Shown here piece by piece: positions 59,169 to 64,000 of a stretch of 64,000 bases of DNA. A model generated the notes under the pieces. That model worked only from the letters and a program-made list of their open reading frames with translations, was not told where the DNA came from and did not search any database. Made by a program: the position numbers and the translations under genes. Origin of the DNA: Bolinopsis microptera. Lineage: Eukaryota; Ctenophora; Tentaculata; Lobata; Bolinopsidae. Within the stretch, counting starts at the first letter, position 1. The number at the start of each line of letters is the position of its first letter. Where the stretch lies: assembly GCF_026151205.1 (NCBI RefSeq), contig NC_087081.1:15488837-15552836 (forward strand), written 5' to 3'.

Positions 59169-59603
59169 TTACTCATAATAAATCTGTAATGGTGTAAAAG
59201 ACTGAATCAAAATGGGAAGCAAATCAATGACTGAAGTGTCAGAGAAAATAGATTTTAGGTTAAGATTATCAATGAATTTGCAATTAAATGGAACAATTAT
59301 AAATTCTCTATTACTGGATTCAGATTTGTTCTGATGGTATTTGGGGGAAAATGTTGAACAGAAAGAGGAACATACGTTGTAAATCAATCCTAAATTATTT
59401 TGACTCAAAGAGTAGAGAGTGTCTAAATCTGATAAGCTATAACATTTTAATGTTTTGTATATGGAATGTTCTGAAGAGATGTTATCTTTCAGCCTGTTAA
59501 TATCAGACTCTATGGTATCCAGAGACTTCTTAGGCTGAACTTTCTTCTTTCCATTCCCTCTGCCACGTTTGTATCGAGCAATCTGTCCACTAAAATAATT
59601 CAT
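59169..59603 (-). pseudogene. PLE linker between endonuclease and RT
   Basis: 144 codons starting with a basic patch (YKRGRGNGKKKVQPKKS), similar in kind to the Lys/Arg-rich linkers after the endonuclease in permuted Penelope-like elements. The remainder is poorly conserved. It stops at TAA (59169-59171) in the same frame as the RT part that follows, so the stop looks like a nonsense mutation. Confidence 0.7.
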
Positions 59604-60022
59604 AACCCGATCTTGTCAGAATCAACATAATCTACAATCTGTATGGAAGCATCTGAGAAGACGTGACCAGGAATATTAAAATGTTCATATAAAAATGTGG
59701 ATGATTTGGCTTTGACACAATTTCTGTGGCCATTGACTCTTTTATGAAGTGGTTGAGTTGTTTCTCCAACATATTGTTTTTTACAGGTAGAACAGGTAAT
59801 AACATAAATAACATTATTAGTTTTACAATTAAATATAAAATTTGTATGTCCAAAGATAAAATCATTATTAAAAGTACTGCTCCTAAATATATTAACAGGA
59901 TTAAAACTGTTGCAAGTGAGACAACCTCTACCATTGCAACATCTAAAAGTGCTAGAAAAGACATTACTAGGGGTTACCCATTTATTTAAGGATTTTGAGA
60001 AGAATTTACCATTACGTCTAAG
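59600..60022 (-). pseudogene. PLE GIY-YIG endonuclease domain
   Basis: The open frame contains FRCCNGRGCLTCNSF (Cys cluster), then NNVIYVITCSTCKKQYVGET (GIY-YIG core, here IYV...YVG), the conserved Arg in PLHKRVNGHRN, and YEHFNIPGHVFSD. This domain nicks target DNA to prime reverse transcription. The frame ends KIGL then TGA at 59602-59600, and the basic linker continues in another frame. No start codon is evident at its 5' edge (TGA at 60025-60023). Confidence 0.8.
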
Positions 60023-60260
60023 TCAAGAAGGTAACATCATCCCTTTCGGCGTTTCCGCCTAGACCCAACGACTCGAGATAGGCCAAGGACAACGGGTCGG
60101 ACATCAACCTATTGTCATGGGGCTGCCATGATTGGGCGGGCGTTAGATGTCATGAACCTAAATAGTTCTCCCACCGACGCAGTGTAGCCTGGCGAGATTC
60201 TTCGCGACCATAAAAATCTCTTAGAACCGGATCTTGCACTGCCGCTGTTTCTCGTACCGT

Positions 60261-63200
60261 AGCATGGCGGACAGCTCACGCCAGAAAATGAAATAAACAG
60301 GTAAATACAGGATAAATCAGGAGATGTATGTACAACAACAAGACTTCAAGGAGGACGCCCAAGAAAACAAAGATCAACCAAATCTCGGAACCAATAGCCG
60401 GGAGAGATATAAATGTAATTATAGAGCAATATCAAGAAAAGCTATCAATTATGTATCCAACGTGTTTATGTATCAATGATTATGTATCAATGTGTTTATA
60501 CTGTGAAGTGTGAAATATCGTTAAATCTAGGAATGCAACATTCAACTGTAGTTGAATGGTGACATTTATAACCTGAATCCTATCAACTAGTGAATAATGA
60601 TATTACTGATACTGTGAATAGTTGCAATAGTTACAACCGTAACAAACATGATATGATCTCCACGGACAACTGAATTGTTTAAATTCCATTGTAGCAAGCT
60701 TGTAACGACCACAGGTTCAATCTTTAACATCTTTTGGACATTGATAACTGAGCTTTCAACCACAGATATCATGACGTACCAACCACCGGAAACTACGGTA
60801 TTAATAATATTTATGAAGGAGCACATGTAGGACTAGACGAGCTCGGTCAGTCTGTTTAAAGAAATCCGGCTATTTAATGAAAACCAGCTTGAGTCGCATA
60901 ACAGTATAGTAATCGCATAGTAGCCGTATATTTAACACAGACCTGTATAGCAGAGCCAAGCTGCCTGAACAAGGACCGACCGCGCGTCTCATATTACGTC
61001 ACAGTGCACGTGGGCAGACATATATTCCTTGTTCTCTTGTTGTTAAAACCCCTTTATAGTTTACCGCGTTGGTTGGATAAACTTATAAATACAGCTACAC
61101 GACCTAGGCACTAGTTTTATATTGTCACTGGATTCGTAAGCAATGTTTTCCCACATGTACGTTAACTGTTAAGTTCCTATGACTATCCAACATTTTTTCA
61201 GACAAGCTTTTATCTTTAAAGGTTCCAGAATTCTTATAAACTCCTTCATCTTTGCAACATTTTGTAAGAGAAACTCCTTTAATTTTCCAACATTTTGTAG
61301 TACGTACGCCTTTAACTTTCCAATATTCTGTAGGCCTAGATGCAAAGCTTTTTTTAAAAATAATAACAAATCTGTTTTCATCAGATATGCACTCAGTCTT
61401 TACCGATATTAGATAGTTAAAAATAATCTTGTTGAGAAAAATTACAAGAAATTTTAAGAACTTGAAATACCAGGATATCCTGAGCTACAGTCTACAGATA
61501 CTATTGTTAAATTGTCAAAGCTAACAACTGTGAATATATCAACTAAATTGTGATAGCTATCATTATCCAACTGCTCTCTCCTCTTCTACCCCACTGCACC
61601 TCTAAACCTAAATTAGCCACGTCTATAACTAGATATAACGCATCAAGATCAAACGTTCCGATACCTTTATATCAGTAATTATAATAACTACGTGCTCTGG
61701 TAACCTCTTAATCGTTGCCCTAACTACTGTCTTTGTATCAAGGACGAGACTACCAGTAACAAGCCATTGTTAGTCAACGCTCGTCACCGCATATATATAA
61801 ATAACACCATTATTACAGCATAATATTATGCAGGGTGCATATTGGGATATAACTGGTGTATCGGGCACATGGGGTATATCATATTAGGGGTTGAAGCAAA
61901 CCGTATTAATCTCTACTCGGAGCTAGACAAGCTTAATTAGTGAGGCCAGCAGGTGGAATGAAGGCCATGGGTCCAGGGACCACTGGTTACCAGGGTTACT
62001 GGTTATTGGTTCTGTCGGTATTGGGATCTGCTTAGTGGAGTTTAACTATGTACATTTGTAGTAGAACATTATTTAATAGTGCTCTTATCTCTGATATTGA
62101 TAGTATTATTATACTTGTTGAGTCGGTATAACGTTTGAGGGCTCTTTCGTTCATGTCGTCCAGTTAAAAGTGCAATACGTAAAACATGTCGGTTTGTAGA
62201 TGATTTTACTGAACAAATGTAGTTGGAATTGTCAAGAAATCTCATTTCAAGTGTAACTATGAACCTTAATTTTGTTCCTGTACCTATACCGTACCCCCAG
62301 GCATCGGTTGTATCATTTAAGATAATTATTCAAGACTTGAAGCAGTTACCTCTATTGTCTATTTAATCGGTTAATTGGCTAATTGGTTAAAAGTTGCTTT
62401 GTGCTTCAAAACGCGGACATAATTTTGGTTCAACACCGTCCGTCATTCGTCCGCGTAAGCATTGTTTGGTTTTCATTATTAGTACAGTCAAATCCGTTCT
62501 AATTTAAGCCTTTGTCGGACAAAATTCGCAACAAAGCGATTTTAACGGGATATGGTCGGGACAGGTCCCAGGAATCATTCCAGAGAGTTCCCAAAATCCT
62601 CGACTTCAGGAAAATCCACAGTTACCACTTTTTTACCACCTTTTTACCACTTTGGTTTTTCGCAAATAAGTCATGTTCTGAATATCCTAGAAGATTCTAG
62701 TTTAAAGCATTGTGTTAAGAAAACAAAGAAGAACAACTTTTTCTTTAACAACTTTTTCAAAAATAAATTATCTAATTAATTGATTAAATAATTAATAAAA
62801 TTTCAAATATTTCAAAAATACATTTTCATAAAAAATGTTCACAATTACATTCCACGTATATTGAACTAATTTTTATAAAAATTTTGAAAATTTTCACTTA
62901 CAATATTTTGGACTTGTAAAATTTTCGAAATTTGTAAAGAAAAACCAATATTTACCACTTTTTACCACATTGAATCTCCGCTAATAAAACGACTTCTGAA
63001 TGTCGTAGAAGGTTCTAGATTGAACCAATGTGTTCAAAATATAAAAGAGAACAACTTTTTTATCTGATAATCTTTGGATTAGATAATTAATTGATTTATT
63101 AATTAAATAATAATTAAATTTTTAAAAATTTCAAAATATAATTTTTATCAAAAAAATTTGCCGTAACGTAAAACGTAAAATGAATTTACTTGAATAACAG

Positions 63201-63270
63201 AACATACACCGTCACATAGATAAGATAACAGATTAAAAAAATCCAGATAAATGGAATAAACGGTAAAATA
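60261..63270. other. No gene seen; AT-rich
   Basis: About 3 kb without a confident gene. A 33-36 bp degenerate repeat at about 61230-61345 gives a minus-strand frame of leucine/lysine repeats. From 62600 to 63180 two paragraphs (TTTACCAC, AATAAATTATCTAATTAATTGATTAA-like) are loosely duplicated. No RNA gene seen. Confidence 0.45.
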
Positions 63271-63743
63271 TCCAAATTTGTACGATACTATTATAGCTTA
63301 TAACTATTTACACATCATATCTCTCGACTTAGTGTTGTGCTTAACTAAATTGTTAAACTGGTTTGTTTGGAAGCGTAAGCTTCAGCTTTACTTTATGTTG
63401 ACTTCTCTTCCTAAAAAAGTTGAATCTGCTAAAAATCGAGGACTAAAATCACACGAAATAGTTTTGACAAAAGAAGAACACATCGTGTGCCTGATACTGT
63501 ACGCGTGCAGATTCTATGTAAGTAGCTGTCAACTAATAATACTTAATAGTAAAATCTTTTTACCGTTTTACTTTTAAGTTTGATTTCAGCGGAGAGCGTA
63601 ACTAGAGGCATTCTTAACCAATACAATGTTTTAATTTACCAGGCAAATAAGGAGTTAGTTTCGGTGAATAGCTTTAAGAGGTCCTATTCTTTATCCTGAC
63701 GCCTCTTATACCTTGTATAAATAAACAAATCAACGCGACACAG

Positions 63744-63949
63744 GTTGGATCAACAACCCCTGGTCACTGAACGAAATTAAACGACAGTACAACGGCATGA
63801 CTGATTCAGCTCAGAGTGACGTCTTGTGTGTATTATTGCAGACAGTGACCATAGACCAGTTCCAAAGATTCATATCTAGCCTAGCGGTTAGAGCATCCGC
63901 CTTCTGCGCAGAAGGTTCAGGGTTCGAATCCCAGTGTCACCTACTCTAG
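63744..63949 (+). CDS. Possible exon running into a SINE (low confidence)
   Basis: After acceptor-like CGACACAG, a frame starting WINNPWSLNEIKRQYNGM stays open through TVTIDQFQRFISSLA. It then continues into the tRNA-like SINE head, stopping at TAG about 63949. A possible partner exon lies at about 63391-63516 (KNRGLKSHEIVLTKEEH, donor GTAAGTAG), but phases do not join directly. Composition looks coding but no family is recognised, and the window ends. Confidence 0.25.
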
Positions 63950-64000
63950 GGAGTAGCTAAGGATCTATGCGATCTCAACGGTCGACTCAACCGAATGATA
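63874..64000 (+). mobile_element. tRNA-derived SINE (Arg-like head), truncated by window end
   Basis: The A box (TAGCCTAGCGGTTAGAG) and B box (GGTTCGAATCC) are correctly spaced. The anticodon loop CTTCTGC gives TCT (Arg) with a mismatched stem, so it is not a working tRNA. The body shares AGCTAAGGATC and CTCAACCGAAT with the SINE at 29273. Confidence 0.75.

Larger units (their letters stand above)
57300..60260 (-). mobile_element. Penelope-like retroelement, permuted (GIY-YIG endonuclease first), decayed
   Basis: Reading the minus strand: a GIY-YIG endonuclease frame (60022-59600), a basic linker (59603-59169), then a reverse transcriptase in two frames (58991-58269 and 58297-57365). The endonuclease being N-terminal to the RT is the arrangement described for the Naiad/Chlamys clade of Penelope-like elements; canonical Penelope elements carry it C-terminally. 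At least three breaks are present (frame change near 59602, TAA at 59169-59171, frame change near 58285). Ends are approximate. No hammerhead core was found in the flanks. Confidence 0.8.

Noticed and set aside
60022-60260. Hammerhead ribozyme in the Penelope-like element 5' flank
   Set aside because: I searched the minus strand by eye for CTGATGA with a following GAAA core and found none.
63874-63945. tRNA-Arg gene
   Set aside because: The anticodon stem is mismatched, and the following sequence matches the body of the other SINE.

Overview
The window is AT-rich, intron-containing animal DNA. It holds secreted six-repeat tectonin (beta-propeller) lectins, a trypsin-fold protease with a signal peptide, a seven-helix receptor, a long coiled-coil gene with GT-AG introns, tRNA-derived SINEs, an LTR retrotransposon and a Penelope-like element. 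These contents and the heavy repeat load fit a marine or early-branching invertebrate. I cannot name a phylum or species from sequence alone.

Layout. 0.8-7.75 kb is a nest of large inverted repeats (one unit in +, -, + order) flanked by a module of about 145 bp, with a hAT-like 0.6 kb element inside one arm. 8.21-10.17 kb is an 85-bp minisatellite of about 23 copies. From 10.69 to 56.24 kb a minus-strand coiled-coil gene can be followed through twelve exons whose splice phases agree from exon to exon. Its 3' end lies here (stop at 10690-10692, AATAAA at 10611-10616); its 5' end was not found. Other genes lie inside its introns on the plus strand: a trypsin-like protease (12.6-13.8 kb), a single-pass membrane protein with a long basic tail (14.4-16.4 kb), a frameshifted GPCR (18.4-19.5 kb), and five tectonin lectin loci (26.2-45.2 kb).

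The lectin cluster arose by repeated segmental duplication. Copies A (26.2 kb) and B (30.4 kb) look intact. C (34.4 kb) is shortened in frame, D (37.5 kb) has one Trp-to-stop change, and E (41.05 kb) is split by a 3.2 kb LTR element with a 4-bp target duplication. B and C carry a His/Gly/Arg-rich block after the signal peptide that A, D and E lack. Comparing the duplicated segments gives pre-insertion ('empty') sites for a SINE (29.27 kb) and for a G-run-ended fold-back element (22.29-24.31 kb).

45.7-56.5 kb is dominated by simple and tandem repeats: a 16-bp CACGTG array, long GA/GATA tracts and a 23-bp array. It also has a perfect 72-bp palindrome and a fold-back element with G-rich ends. 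57.3-60.2 kb holds a decayed Penelope-like retroelement on the minus strand whose GIY-YIG endonuclease precedes the reverse transcriptase, the permuted order described for the Naiad/Chlamys clade. The rest, to 64 kb, is mostly featureless AT-rich sequence ending in a second SINE whose body resembles the first.

There is no bacterial-style operon, CRISPR array or rRNA. The strongest candidates for new biology are the lectin subfamily with a His-rich N-terminus, the protease without a zymogen activation site, the fold-back elements with G-run ends, and the intronic CACGTG array.
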